Numbered from the stretch's first letter, positions 35,179-43,974 are shown. The stretch is DNA of 64,000 nucleotides from Bacillota bacterium (GCA_021784595.1 JAJYHT010000100.1:1-64000); one strand, 5' to 3'. Numbers and translations are program-made. The notes: generated by a model not told the origin, from the sequence alone.

Positions 35179-35982
35179 TCAACGGTCCAAGAGGTTTAAT
35201 GCCACATAAGGTTTGCCATTGAAAATTGCTGGAACCGACAGTGAGATGGTGCTGTACAGATTGGGAGGAACGCCGATATCCGCGAGAAACAGGCGGCCTA
35301 CGAGGTTTTGTACGTGAGGAAGCAATAGTCCAATTTTTGGCAAGGCCAGGGTCATGGTGGCTACTGCTTTGATGGAGGGCTGGTAAAAGGCATCGCCGTC
35401 ACTCGACAACCCCGAAGGGACGTCTAAAGATATTACAGGAATATTTGTACGATTGACGGTCGTGACCAGGTCTGCCGTAATCCCCGTCAACGAATCGCGT
35501 AGGCCATACCCGACCAAGGCATCGATCAAGAGGTCGGCGGATTCAATGTTTTGTATGGAGGGTTCATCAAGAACCGACACGTCGTGAACCCGGACTCCCA
35601 TGGCCGCTAAAATCTTTCGTTGGTGAATAGTTACAGCCTTAGACGGTCCAGCCGGCATTAAGACTTGAATGTGGGCGCCATAGGCATGCAATCGACGGGC
35701 AGCCACGAGGCCTCCGCCGCCATTGTGGCCGTGACCCGCCAGAATCGTAATGGCTTTGTCGGACACATCTCCTGTCAAATACCGAGTGGTTAAATACGAC
35801 AGCGCCGCCCCTGCGTTTTCCATCAACTGCAACAAGTTGTAACCAAGCTGCATGAGTGCATCATCGATGTGCTGCATTTCCGCAGCCGTGATAGCGGGAA
35901 TCTTGATTTGTTCAGCCAGTGCGTGCGGTCGAGTATCGGGTTTATCCATTATTTCACACATCCTTAACATCAATTTTAGCAT
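35179..35982 (-). CDS. nnrE: NAD(P)H-hydrate epimerase (YjeF N-terminal domain)
   Basis: The 267-residue protein interconverts the S and R forms of hydrated NAD(P)H for repair. It shows AITAAEMQHIDDALMQLGYN at the N-terminus, ITILAGHGHNGGGGLVAARRL (dinucleotide-like site), LLIDALVGYGLRDSLTG, and VISLDVPSGLSSDG with the catalytic Asp. The dehydratase domain NnrD normally fused or adjacent is absent here. Start: ATG 35982 and an in-frame ATG at 35949 (MDKPDTRP) are both possible. Confidence 0.9.
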   Translation of the reverse strand: MLKLMLRMCEIMDKPDTRPHALAEQIKIPAITAAEMQHIDDALMQLGYNLLQLMENAGAALSYLTTRYLTGDVSDKAITILAGHGHNGGGGLVAARRLHAYGAHIQVLMPAGPSKAVTIHQRKILAAMGVRVHDVSVLDEPSIQNIESADLLIDALVGYGLRDSLTGITADLVTTVNRTNIPVISLDVPSGLSSDGDAFYQPSIKAVATMTLALPKIGLLLPHVQNLVGRLFLADIGVPPNLYSTISLSVPAIFNGKPYVALNLLDR

Positions 35983-36042
35983 CTTATTTGCAAGTTCTTG
36001 TTGCCGTTCTGATGGACTGAACTTCGAGTGAGCAGGGACCAG

Positions 36043-36699
36043 TCAGGAAACAAGACACCTGAGCCTTAGCCACTCTGCAAATTGGGGTGCGTGTCGAGCA
36101 ATAAAGGGATGCTGGGCATAAGCCATGACGTCTGACCAGGTGTCAACGTCTCGATGAGGTGACAAGAGACCATATGAAGCCGCGCATCGCTCAAGGACTT
36201 GCATAGTGTTTTGCAATACTGTGCAAGACCCCCAAGGAATGTCCGAGAACACCGAAGCCAGGATGCGGCGTAAACCGATAAGGTAATAGCCGCCGTCCAA
36301 GGCGGGACCTAATACGCATTCGTGCTGATCTAACGACTCAATAGCCTGAATCAAAAGGGAAACTGTCATCAAGGGCATGTCGCTTCCGATCAAAATGACC
36401 TTTTGATAATCACCGGCCAAGAAAAACTCTGTGAGGTGTTGCATTTTTTCTCCCAGGTCGTGACCTTTCTGAACTAATAGTCGAGACGTAAAGCGTGTAA
36501 AATACTCCAAACTCTGACGGCTCGGTGCTGACACCCACAGATCGTAATGCGCGCTATTAAGAACATGGCTTAGAATGTCATGAATAAGCGCTTCTTGTAA
36601 CCGATTAGCTTCTTGATAAGTCAGGACCTGGGCGATACGGGTTTTGCAGTTATCCACGGCTGGAGATTTCGACAGCAACACTACGGCGGGACGGGGCAT
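36043..36699 (-). CDS. TIGR04282-type transferase (DUF2064)
   Basis: The 218-residue protein (ATG 36699 after GGAGGCCCTGC) has a GT-A-like nucleotide-binding fold: SKSPAVDNCKTRIAQVL at the start, then VILIGSDMPLMTVSLLIQAI (the DxD-like metal site is D-M-P) and VLGPALDGGYYLIGLR. These features match the rSAM/selenodomain-associated transferase 1 group. Its start lies 19 bp inside the preceding TIGR04283-type gene, so the two are coupled. The characteristic GRVKTRL is SRKTRI-like here (NCKTRIA). Confidence 0.85.
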   Translation of the reverse strand: MPRPAVVLLSKSPAVDNCKTRIAQVLTYQEANRLQEALIHDILSHVLNSAHYDLWVSAPSRQSLEYFTRFTSRLLVQKGHDLGEKMQHLTEFFLAGDYQKVILIGSDMPLMTVSLLIQAIESLDQHECVLGPALDGGYYLIGLRRILASVFSDIPWGSCTVLQNTMQVLERCAASYGLLSPHRDVDTWSDVMAYAQHPFIARHAPQFAEWLRLRCLVS

Positions 36700-37382
36700 G
36701 CAGGGCCTCCCGCACCGGGATAGGTTTTGACTATGCGATCGGGGGCTACGCCCAAAAAATACCGCAATTTCGCGGCTTGCATGCCCACGATGGTGCGCCA
36801 TATGCCGTTTCGAATCAATCGACGGCCTGACGATTGCGATGGTGAGGGCAGGAGTACCAGTTTGCCATATTGCTTGAGTCGACGCGAGAGTTCAAGATCT
36901 TCCATAATCGGCTGGGCAGGGAACTGCCCTACGGCATCCCAATATGATCGCCGGACAAATAATGACTGATCGCCAAATATCCACTGCAAGTATTTTGCTC
37001 GGAGATTTGATGCATAGGCTATGGCGCGAAGAGACAATAAGTGCTCAGCGAATCGCAGTCTGAAACCGCCGCCCACGATGGCCGGGTTCTTTAACGCAGC
37101 ATACATCAATGGCAGCGCTTCACGCTGGACCTGACTATCAGCGTGGATAAACCACAGGATCTCACCTGAAGTGGCCATTGCCCCCGCATTCATCTGGTAT
37201 GCGCGACCCCGTTGACTAACCATCACACGAACATAAGGTTTTATCAGTGCGACCGTTTCGTCCGTGCTGCCACCATCCACTGCAATAAGTTCACATTCAG
37301 AGAATGTGTCCGCCAGGTAGCGAAGCGTTTTAGGTGCCCATTCAGCTTCATTGAATACGGGCACAACAATTGAAATGGTCAC
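36681..37382 (-). CDS. GT2 glycosyltransferase, TIGR04283 type
   Basis: The 233-residue protein starts (GTG) TISIVVPVFNEAEWAPKTL, then ECELIAVDGGSTDET, GRAYQMNAGAMATSGEILWF, IHADSQ (the D.D-like metal motif) and QWIFGDQSLFVRRSYWDAVG, followed by IMEDLELSRRL. This is the pattern of rSAM/selenodomain-associated transferase 2. It is the first gene of a two-gene operon with the TIGR04282-type transferase. Such pairs occur in many bacteria; their product is not established. Confidence 0.87.
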   Translation of the reverse strand: MTISIVVPVFNEAEWAPKTLRYLADTFSECELIAVDGGSTDETVALIKPYVRVMVSQRGRAYQMNAGAMATSGEILWFIHADSQVQREALPLMYAALKNPAIVGGGFRLRFAEHLLSLRAIAYASNLRAKYLQWIFGDQSLFVRRSYWDAVGQFPAQPIMEDLELSRRLKQYGKLVLLPSPSQSSGRRLIRNGIWRTIVGMQAAKLRYFLGVAPDRIVKTYPGAGGPACPVPP

Positions 37383-37548
37383 CCTGGCCCATCCCCCATT
37401 CTATGGTGGTCGGTCTTATCATAACCAGAATTCCATGCCCGCTCTGTAACGTGGCTTACAGCAAAGCAGAGCAGAATGTTACAGATTGTATCAAGATGCA
37501 AGCATCACTGTTAAAGTTTTGGCAATGCCAGTGGAAGAAGGACGTGTC

Positions 37549-38973
37549 ATGGGGGAAAGCTACGATTTAACGATTGTCGGTGGCGGCACTGCGGGGCTGA
37601 CCGTTGCCAGCGGCGCAGTGCGATTTGGTGCCAGGGTGGCATTAATAGAACGGGACCGGATGGGGGGAGATTGCCTAAATTGGGGATGTGTTCCCACCAA
37701 AGCGCTGATACGGTCGTCCCGGATTGCCGCCTCATTGCGGAACGCTAGCGACTATGGGATAGTGACCAACGGCTATGAGGTGAACTTTCCCGCGGTAATG
37801 AACCGCGTAAGAAGAACCGTTGAGATGCTTTCAGCAGCGGACTCTATCGAGCGGTTCCAAGGATTGGGCGTAGAGATCATATTAGGCAATCCCGAATTTC
37901 AAAGCGCTCATGAGATTCGTATCGGAGATCGGCGCATCACGTCGAGTAAAGTGGTTATCGCCACAGGGTCCCGAGCTGCCGTTCCTCCAATACCGGGAAT
38001 AAGAGAAACGGGATTCATCACCAATGTCGAAGCGCTAAAGCTCCAGAAATTGCCACGAAATTTAGTGATATTAGGGGCGGGACCCATCGGGTTGGAGTTT
38101 GCTCAAGCGTTTGCAAGGCTCGGATCGCATGTTACTGTCATCGAAATGTTCCCTCAAATTTTGCCCCGAGAAGATGGGGAAGTGGCAGAGGTCGTGAAAA
38201 GTGTGCTCTCGGGGGAAGGCATTCAATTTTTGCTAGGCAGCAAAGTTGTTCAGGTAACGGATGGGCAACCTGGTAAAATGATTGTCATAGAGCAGTATGG
38301 GCAGAAAATGACTGTATCATGTGATGAAGTGTTTGTTGCAACGGGAAGACTTCCAAACCGTGAGATCACCGGTCTTGAAAATGTCGGGGTTGCCTCCACG
38401 AGGACGGGCATTCGTGTAGATAGGTTCTTACGTACTACGGTTCCCCACATATATGCAGCCGGTGATGTCAACGGAGGGTTGCAATTTACCCATGTGGCTG
38501 GTTATGAGGGCAGAGTGGTGGTCAGGAACACTCAATTTCCTTTACGACAACGGACAAATTACCGGGTCGTGCCATGGACGATCTATACCGACCCCGAGGT
38601 GGCCCACGTTGGATTGACGGAACACGAGGCGAAAGAGCATGATGCCTCAGTCCATGTTTACACGGGAAATTTTCAGGATGTGGACCGGTCGGTCATTGAT
38701 GGAGAGACGGATGGTTTTGTTAAGGTGATCGTCGACAAAAAGGGGCAAATCGTTGGGGGACATGTGGTCGGAGCGCATGCGGGTGAATTGATTCAGGAAC
38801 TGGCGTTTGCTATGCATCATCATATTCCACTAGGCAGGATTTCTCAGGTAATTCATGCATATCCCTCCCGAGTGGAAGGTATCCGCAATGTCGCCGATCT
38901 ATACTGGCGTCAGAAGTTGTTTGACGGGAACACGGCTCAGTGGCTCAAGCGATTCAGCCGCTGGTCACGATGA
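37549..38973 (+). CDS. FAD-dependent pyridine nucleotide-disulfide oxidoreductase
   Basis: The 474-residue protein (ATG 37549 after GGAAGAAGGACGTGTC) is a class I disulfide reductase: TIVGGGTAGLTVASGAVRFGA (FAD site), GGDCLNWGCVPTKALIRSSR with redox C42 and C47, LVILGAGPIGLEFAQAFARLG for NAD(P)H, and HIYAAGDVNGG. It resembles MerA without the HMA head, but the C-terminus (WLKRFSRWSR) lacks the mercury-binding Cys pair. The His-Pro-Glu-like end (VIHAYPSRVEG) is also changed (AYPSR), as in many MerA-like reductases of unknown substrate. Confidence 0.88.
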   Translation: MGESYDLTIVGGGTAGLTVASGAVRFGARVALIERDRMGGDCLNWGCVPTKALIRSSRIAASLRNASDYGIVTNGYEVNFPAVMNRVRRTVEMLSAADSIERFQGLGVEIILGNPEFQSAHEIRIGDRRITSSKVVIATGSRAAVPPIPGIRETGFITNVEALKLQKLPRNLVILGAGPIGLEFAQAFARLGSHVTVIEMFPQILPREDGEVAEVVKSVLSGEGIQFLLGSKVVQVTDGQPGKMIVIEQYGQKMTVSCDEVFVATGRLPNREITGLENVGVASTRTGIRVDRFLRTTVPHIYAAGDVNGGLQFTHVAGYEGRVVVRNTQFPLRQRTNYRVVPWTIYTDPEVAHVGLTEHEAKEHDASVHVYTGNFQDVDRSVIDGETDGFVKVIVDKKGQIVGGHVVGAHAGELIQELAFAMHHHIPLGRISQVIHAYPSRVEGIRNVADLYWRQKLFDGNTAQWLKRFSRWSR

Positions 38974-39067
38974 GGTGACATGCCAATATTATCCACGGCC
39001 ATGATAATCGAAGATGCACCGAAGAAGATAGGGGCGGCAACACGATGAAAGGCGGGAAGACAATAAA

Positions 39068-39310
39068 ATGATCACCGTGTACACCCATGGGGGCTGTTGG
39101 GAAGGGGCCTTTATCTGCAGTCAGTTGGATCGATTGGGATATGCCTATCGTTGTTGCGATATCAGCCAAGATCCGGTCGCACATCAAGAATGGCGAAGGT
39201 GGGATGGACACACGACGCCCCTTTTAGTGGTGGGTACCCGATGGTTCGATCATTGGGATGCCGCGTTGGAAGATTATCTGATGGAGGTGCAGCGTTATGG
39301 ACATGTCTGA
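39068..39310 (+). CDS. glutaredoxin-like protein with a single active-site Cys
   Basis: The 80-residue protein has a thioredoxin-fold outline: MITVYTHGGCWEGAFICSQL, then YRCCDISQDPVAHQEWRRW and TTPLLVVGTRWF with the cis-Pro. The usual CxxC of glutaredoxins (CPYC) appears as CWEGAF here, so only C10 is in the right position; a later CC (about residues 33-34) is unusual. A monothiol or metal-binding role is possible. Its end overlaps the Crp/Fnr start by 14 bp, which implies coupled expression. Confidence 0.7.
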   Translation: MITVYTHGGCWEGAFICSQLDRLGYAYRCCDISQDPVAHQEWRRWDGHTTPLLVVGTRWFDHWDAALEDYLMEVQRYGHV

Positions 39311-39998
39311 TAAGCTGAGATATTTAGCCGAGATCAATCTCTTTAAGGAATTACCCGCTGCCGATTTAGAGGCTATCGACGCATTGGTACCATCGGTTAC
39401 CGTGCCCACGGGCACCATTCTTTACGAACCGGGACAGCCTTTGGATCGTTTATATTTTCTCAAACGGGGCCGTGTGCGCCTTTATGCCTTATCCGCCTCC
39501 GGGCGGGAATTAAGTTTGGCTATGCTGGGGCCTGGCAATATTTTTGGGGAAACCGACAGTGTAGCGACCGGGGCAGGATCATGTTTTGCAGAGACGGTAG
39601 AGCCCGCTTTGCTGTGTACTATGGGCACGTCGGCATTTCGCCATTTGATGGCGGAGCGGCCCACCCTGGCCATTCGATTGGTGGAAATGCTTTCAGAACG
39701 TATTCACTCGCTTCAGGAGCTCACCGCCACCATGGTGTTTCAAGACGTCAAAACGCGCGTAGCGCAATTATTATTGAAATTGGCCCACCAATTTGGGGAC
39801 GATAAAGCAGGGTCATTAACTAAAATTCCCTTCGTCATCACGCATCAAGAAATTGCGGCGATGGTGGGTAGCACCAGGGAATCGGTTAGTGTGGCGATGG
39901 GAGATTTGAGCGCAGACCATTTGATCCTCACAGGAAGAGGACATGTGGAGGTGAATTGTCCACGGGTCTCTCAGTGGCTCGCCGAGACGGCTGGGTAA
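39297..39998 (+). CDS. Crp/Fnr-family transcriptional regulator
   Basis: The 233-residue protein has an N-terminal cyclic-nucleotide-type barrel (VPTGTILYEPGQPLDRLYFLKRGRVRLY, GNIFGETD) and a C-terminal HTH with KIPFVITHQEIAAMVGSTRESVSVAMGDL. The N-terminus lacks the Fnr four-Cys cluster; only C84-like and C102-like cysteines near the barrel end are present. GGAGGTGCAGCGTT precedes the ATG. It follows and overlaps the thiol-fold gene and stands after the disulfide reductase, so redox or metal control is a reasonable guess. Confidence 0.9.
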   Translation: MDMSDKLRYLAEINLFKELPAADLEAIDALVPSVTVPTGTILYEPGQPLDRLYFLKRGRVRLYALSASGRELSLAMLGPGNIFGETDSVATGAGSCFAETVEPALLCTMGTSAFRHLMAERPTLAIRLVEMLSERIHSLQELTATMVFQDVKTRVAQLLLKLAHQFGDDKAGSLTKIPFVITHQEIAAMVGSTRESVSVAMGDLSADHLILTGRGHVEVNCPRVSQWLAETAG

Positions 39999-40074
39999 TC
40001 CTAACAATAGCGCACTTCTCGTGACATGAAGCAAAAGCAACTGGAGCCGCAGTTTTCCGCGGGCTGAGTTGCGT

Positions 40075-40749
40075 CTATTTTGCGGCGGGCAATGGTGGTA
40101 TAGTCGTTGGCAAAGAGGCCAGATCGGTGACGACGTAGGTCGGAGTGGCACCCAAAACCTCTAAAGGTTGTCCTTGGCGATTGACCCAGACGGTGCAAAA
40201 ACCAAAATGGCTTGCCCCCATCACATCCCAGCCATTGGAGGATACAAAATAGACTTCGTTCGGAGCTACATGATATCGGTCGACCACAATTTGGTAGGTG
40301 GAGGGGTGTGGTTTGTAGCATTGCACCTCATTCACGCTAATCGTTGCGTCAATGAGGGAGGACATGCCCGCCGCTCGGACGCCTTGGGTTAGCATGTCGG
40401 GATCACCATTTGAGAGAATCAGGCGGGACCACTGGGATAGGGTTTGCAGCATGGGAATAGCATCAGGAAATGGCTCCGGCTGAAACCAGGCGTTTCGCAG
40501 TCTCGTGCGTCCAGAGAGACCTGTCGACAGCTGCAATTTGGCCAATGCGAATGCCAACGCGTCTTCGGTAATGGATGAAAACGATTGGTAACGTCCCATG
40601 ACAGTTCGCAGAAAGGCATACTCTAGTTGTTTTTGCCGCCATAAATCTAAAAGCGGTCGACTAAAGGAAGGTCCCACTATCTCCTGGCATGTGGTTTCGA
40701 TACGTCCGATGTCCCATAATGTACCATAGGCGTCAAAAACAATAATCAT
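40075..40749 (-). CDS. HAD hydrolase, L-2-haloacid-dehalogenase-like
   Basis: The 224-residue protein starts MIIVFDAYGTLWDIG, with the nucleophile Asp in the D-A-Y-G-T-L motif of type II haloacid dehalogenases. The other motifs are RLILSNGDPDML (motif II, Ser-Asn), YKPHPSTYQ (Lys) and VYFVSSNGWDVMGASHFGF (motif IV Asp, with the S-S-N-x-W-D pattern). This is strong for the haloacid-dehalogenase branch; the substrate may be another organic halide or phosphate. AAGGGGGC precedes the ATG. It is a single minus-strand gene next to an ArsR gene. Confidence 0.88.
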   Translation of the reverse strand: MIIVFDAYGTLWDIGRIETTCQEIVGPSFSRPLLDLWRQKQLEYAFLRTVMGRYQSFSSITEDALAFALAKLQLSTGLSGRTRLRNAWFQPEPFPDAIPMLQTLSQWSRLILSNGDPDMLTQGVRAAGMSSLIDATISVNEVQCYKPHPSTYQIVVDRYHVAPNEVYFVSSNGWDVMGASHFGFCTVWVNRQGQPLEVLGATPTYVVTDLASLPTTIPPLPAAK

Positions 40750-40824
40750 GATGTAAATGCCCCCTTATCCCGGACAGACGGTATGCGGCGCGCCCCTTTA
40801 TATTATTTTGACAAATGCCAACCG

Positions 40825-41175
40825 TCAAATCCTGGCAAGTTCTTCTTTCACCCGATTGAAGGCGAAATCATGACGAATATAATAGATGCACTGCCCGCTC
40901 TTATAGGTGTTGACTAACCCTACACTGCGCAACGAGGCTAGATGATGCGATACGGTAGATTGTGGAAGATGCATATGCGCCACAAGGTCCTGCACGCACA
41001 GACCTAAGGGAGGCGCATCATCTGATGGCACCGGGACTACGCGGCAACAAAGTTCCTCTGTATTGCCCAATAGACGCATAATTTCTAAACGCGTGGGCTC
41101 GCTAAGCACTTTTAATGCCCTATCTAATGAAATATTGGACTGGATCACTGGTTCGCGATTGTATTGTAACGGCAC
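40825..41175 (-). CDS. ArsR-family repressor with a possible metal site
   Basis: The 116-residue protein (GTG start, GGAGGAATTCTC upstream) is an ArsR winged helix: ALKVLSEPTRLEIMRLLGN, LCVQDLVAHMHLPQSTVSHHLASLR, SGQCIYYIRHDF. C43-C44 in TEELCCRVV, C61 or so in GLCVQDL and C100 in GQCIYY are candidate ligands, so thiophilic metal or arsenite sensing is plausible. It is transcribed away from the methionine-rich gene at 41351. The intergenic region carries two inverted repeats. Confidence 0.87.
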   Translation of the reverse strand: MPLQYNREPVIQSNISLDRALKVLSEPTRLEIMRLLGNTEELCCRVVPVPSDDAPPLGLCVQDLVAHMHLPQSTVSHHLASLRSVGLVNTYKSGQCIYYIRHDFAFNRVKEELARI

Positions 41176-41209
41176 GAGAATTCCTCCGACTCTTTTTTAT
41201 AGTCTATTG

Positions 41210-41258
41210 ACAGTATAGCACATCAGTACTAGCGTATCTACATAGATGAATATACTGT
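41210..41258. promoter_or_regulatory. candidate operators in the arsR/Met-rich intergenic region
   Basis: Two dyads nest here: an outer ACAGTATA (41210-41217) with TATACTGT (41251-41258), and an inner ATCTACATAGAT (41236-41247). The TTGACAGTATAG box at 41207 is also a -35-like sequence for the plus-strand gene. Such nested dyads are expected for an ArsR repressor controlling both directions. Confidence 0.45.
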
Positions 41259-41350
41259 TCTAAGAGATGACGTTGAAAATAGGTGGCGAGTGGAATCGGG
41301 TACAGATGCAATACTAGGGTGGACCACTGCTATAAAGGAGATGATTTGTC

Positions 41351-41611
41351 GTGATGGAAAAAATGATGAGTATGATGATGCAAAAGATGACAGAAAAAAT
41401 GGGCCCTGAGGAAATGCGAAGCATGATGCAACAGATGATGCACGAGATGGTCGGCGATCTCAGCGTGGAGGATCGCGTTACCTTTATGCAAAGCATGATG
41501 GGCAGTTGCATCCCCATGATGACCCAAGGACTCGATGTCAATGCACGTACCCAACTTGCTCAAAGTCTTTTTCAGGCTTTTTCCGGACCGCCTGTAGGCG
41601 CAGAACTGTAA
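41351..41611 (+). CDS. methionine-rich small protein
   Basis: The 86-residue product (GTG 41351 or ATG 41354; AAAGGAG at about 41334) begins MMEKMMSMMMQKMTEKMGPE and continues EEMRSMMQQMMHEMVGDL. About a quarter of the residues are Met, mostly in MxxM and MM pairs along amphipathic helices. There is no signal peptide; one Cys occurs in GSCIPMM. Met-rich helices bind soft metals such as Cu(I) or Ag(I), so a cytosolic metal buffer is a reasonable guess. It faces an ArsR repressor and is expected to be under its control. Confidence 0.75.
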   Translation: MMEKMMSMMMQKMTEKMGPEEMRSMMQQMMHEMVGDLSVEDRVTFMQSMMGSCIPMMTQGLDVNARTQLAQSLFQAFSGPPVGAEL

Positions 41612-42255
41612 GATACGCCCAACCGCAGGCGGTCTCACTGCGGGCGAGTTGCTGAGGCGGCCCCAAAGGGGAATTTGACCAGATGGCTCATGACCTGATC
41701 CGTACCGAAAAGCCAGATCAACTTCATGAAAGGCGTTCAATTCTCGCGGGTGGAATTTGCTTGCATTTTTTAGGTTGGTCAATGTCTGGGTATGAGAAGC
41801 TCGTTGAGAGTACGTTCGAAGGGGAGCATGCGTTCGCTATTGACCCACAGGCGCTCGATGGACTACTCTGAGAGCGCATCCAAGATTTGGATTGCTTAAT
41901 GATTTTAGGTGAAGGGTAGACGAACGATTCCAGGCGATTGGGATGTAAGGTTTAAGAGAAGCAACAAGTGAGCGGAAAATCCTAACTGAAGACCGGGCAT
42001 GCCCATTTGGCCTAGTTCTTAATGTCGGTAGTAGTGTAAGATGATTTGACAAGCTGGTTGGCATTGCCACGGTGAGGATGAGCGACAGCACCCCGCTCAA
42101 TCTTTGGCTGATAAGATGCCTAAGACACGGTGACGCGTTGCCACTAATGGCGAGGCCTGGCCAACCAGTGATGGCAGCTGGAGAAAGAATCAAGCTGATT
42201 TGTGGCGGGCTAATTTGCTCGCAAGCACAGATCCGGTGAAAGGTGGAGTATTCGC
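41612..42255. other. gene-free stretch before the PLP enzyme
   Basis: About 640 bp. A frame at 41683-41871 (+, 62 residues, ending in FAIDPQALDGLL, with similar residues ERIQDLDCLMILGEG continuing after its stop) looks like a broken gene of unknown type. A weak hairpin CCGCAG/CTGCGG at 41622-41643 may end the Met-rich transcript. I looked for an S-box before the PLP gene and did not find one. Confidence 0.4.
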
Positions 42256-43431
42256 ATGGCCAAACGATTCCGGGGCCTTAATTCGACGTTGATTCATTGC
42301 GGCGAACGGCCCGATCCAACTACTGGCGCAGTTGTTCCCCCCATCTATCAGACCACTACGTTTGCCTTTCCGACCAACGAGAGCATGCTCGATCTAATGG
42401 AGGGCCGAACGTCGGGGTACATATACACGCGCTATGGCAATCCCAACTATGCCCTGGCGGAATCGAAAATCGCGGCATTGGAAGGTGCCCAAAGCGCTCT
42501 TGTCCTAGCTTCTGGGATGGCGGCAACCAGCACCGCGATTACGGCTCTGGCGCGGACGGGAGATCACATCATTAGCCATGCCGACATTTATGGGGGCAGT
42601 TTCGGACTATTTCACGATCTTTTGCCTCGGTTCGGACTTGAGACCAGTTTTGTGGATGCTACCAATCTACATAATGTTGAGCAGGCGATTCGTACCTCGA
42701 CAAAAATTATTTTTCTGGAGTCTCCGAGCAATCCTTCGTTGCGTGTGTGTGATATTCGCGCCATTGCCGACCTAGCTCATGCACATGGGATTCGGGTGGT
42801 CGTGGACAATACCTTTGCCACCCCATACAATCAGAAACCCCTCGCCTTAGGCGCTGATGCTGTCGTCCATAGTGGGACGAAGTATCTTAATGGTCATAGT
42901 GACGTGATGGCGGGGGCGATTGTTGGCACCCAGGAGTACATCGATGAGTGCATCAATGTTTTTCGAAAACTGGGCGGTAACCTCAATGCGATTGACTCAT
43001 GGCTATTGAACCGCGGTATGAAAACATTTGGCCTCCGAATGGCACGACACAATGAAAACGGGCAGGCTGTTGCAGAGTTCTTGTCCCATCATCCCAAGAT
43101 CGAGCGGGTTCACTATCCCGGGTTGTCCACTCATCCTCAGCATGAACTGGCGAAAAAGCAAATGACAGGATTCGGCGGCGTGCTCAGTATCGAATTGAAG
43201 GGCGGTCAGAAAGACGTAGATCGATTTCTCAATCGTGTGGAGCTATTCACCCGAGCGGTTAGCCTCGGATCGGTGGAATCGTTGATCACGCAGCCGGTGG
43301 CGGCCGTTCATCACAACGTGCCCCCCCAGTACCGGGAATTGGGTGGCATTACCGCCAACCTGGTCCGGATTTCCGTGGGCATCGAGGACGTTGAAGACAT
43401 ACTGGAGGACCTGGGTCAGGCATTGGAGTAA
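42256..43431 (+). CDS. Cys/Met-metabolism PLP enzyme (cystathionine gamma-synthase/lyase or methionine gamma-lyase)
   Basis: The 391-residue protein carries the family signature DAVVHSGTKYLNGHSDVMAG, with K209 forming the PLP aldimine. Other cues are ALVLASGMAATSTAI, SPSNPSLRVCDI, VVVDNTFATPYNQKPL, and SLGSVESLITQP near the C-terminus. This family includes cystathionine gamma-synthase, cystathionine gamma-lyase and methionine gamma-lyase, which eyeballing cannot separate. AAAGGTGGAGTATTCGC precedes the ATG. A strong terminator lies 60 bp after the stop, so it is a one-gene unit. Confidence 0.92.
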   Translation: MAKRFRGLNSTLIHCGERPDPTTGAVVPPIYQTTTFAFPTNESMLDLMEGRTSGYIYTRYGNPNYALAESKIAALEGAQSALVLASGMAATSTAITALARTGDHIISHADIYGGSFGLFHDLLPRFGLETSFVDATNLHNVEQAIRTSTKIIFLESPSNPSLRVCDIRAIADLAHAHGIRVVVDNTFATPYNQKPLALGADAVVHSGTKYLNGHSDVMAGAIVGTQEYIDECINVFRKLGGNLNAIDSWLLNRGMKTFGLRMARHNENGQAVAEFLSHHPKIERVHYPGLSTHPQHELAKKQMTGFGGVLSIELKGGQKDVDRFLNRVELFTRAVSLGSVESLITQPVAAVHHNVPPQYRELGGITANLVRISVGIEDVEDILEDLGQALE

Positions 43432-43490
43432 GACGTTTTTCCAAGTTGAGCGCCTGTTGTTCTGATGACGCTCATCTAAATAGCCTTTTG

Positions 43491-43545
43491 ACTCCCAGTC
43501 TGTGTATAGGCCATAGGTCATTGGCCGCACACACTGGGAGTTTTT
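43491..43545 (+). terminator. Rho-independent terminator
   Basis: ACTCCCAGT pairs with ACTGGGAGT around an inner stem (TGTG..GGCCA / TGGCC..CACA), followed by TTTTTCT. It is the clearest terminator in the window and ends the PLP-enzyme transcript. Confidence 0.85.
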
Positions 43546-43577
43546 CTAAAAACGCTGTCGGGTGGCAAGGGCCATCG

Positions 43578-43793
43578 TTATTTTGCCTTGAACCTTCCCG
43601 GTTTTACGGTAGGAGATTCTGGGAGAACCACCGTGGCTAGGCCCGGGCCAGATACCGCTAACGTTTCTTCACCGTCGGAGACCATCTCGAGATGGATGAC
43701 CCCTGCATCTGACAAGAGTTTCAAAGAGAGAAATTGTGTCCGAGATTTGTGGTCTAGGCGATGATGAAGAATCTGTCCTGCGCTTCGATTCAC
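43578..43793 (-). CDS. doubtful small protein, possibly truncated
   Basis: The GTG at 43793 opens a 71-residue frame with NRSAGQILHHRLDHKSRTQF, then LEMVSDGEETLAVSGPGLATV. The frame stays open upstream to a stop near 43870 (DRPQGQPTDPGKLLKIKNDL), without a start codon that has a ribosome binding site. It looks protein-like but I recognise no family, and it may be the remaining end of a longer gene. Confidence 0.35.
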   Translation of the reverse strand: MNRSAGQILHHRLDHKSRTQFLSLKLLSDAGVIHLEMVSDGEETLAVSGPGLATVVLPESPTVKPGRFKAK

Positions 43794-43974
43794 AAGTAGA
43801 TCGTTTTTGATTTTTAATAACTTGCCTGGGTCAGTGGGCTGACCTTGGGGACGATCAACGATATCCGATCAGGAGGCCTGGCGGTTTGTAAGCCAGGATA
43901 CGGAGCTTGCCTTAAACCAAGGCTATGATAATGCTCGAGCACCGCAATGAGACACAGATGGGAGGCAGGTCATT

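Noticed and set aside
41880-42255. possible SAM riboswitch before the PLP enzyme
   Set aside because: The region has several GC-rich segments, but the S-box core (the GGTGGAGGGA and ATGAAACCCGGCAACC-type blocks) could not be found, and no terminator/anti-terminator pair is evident.
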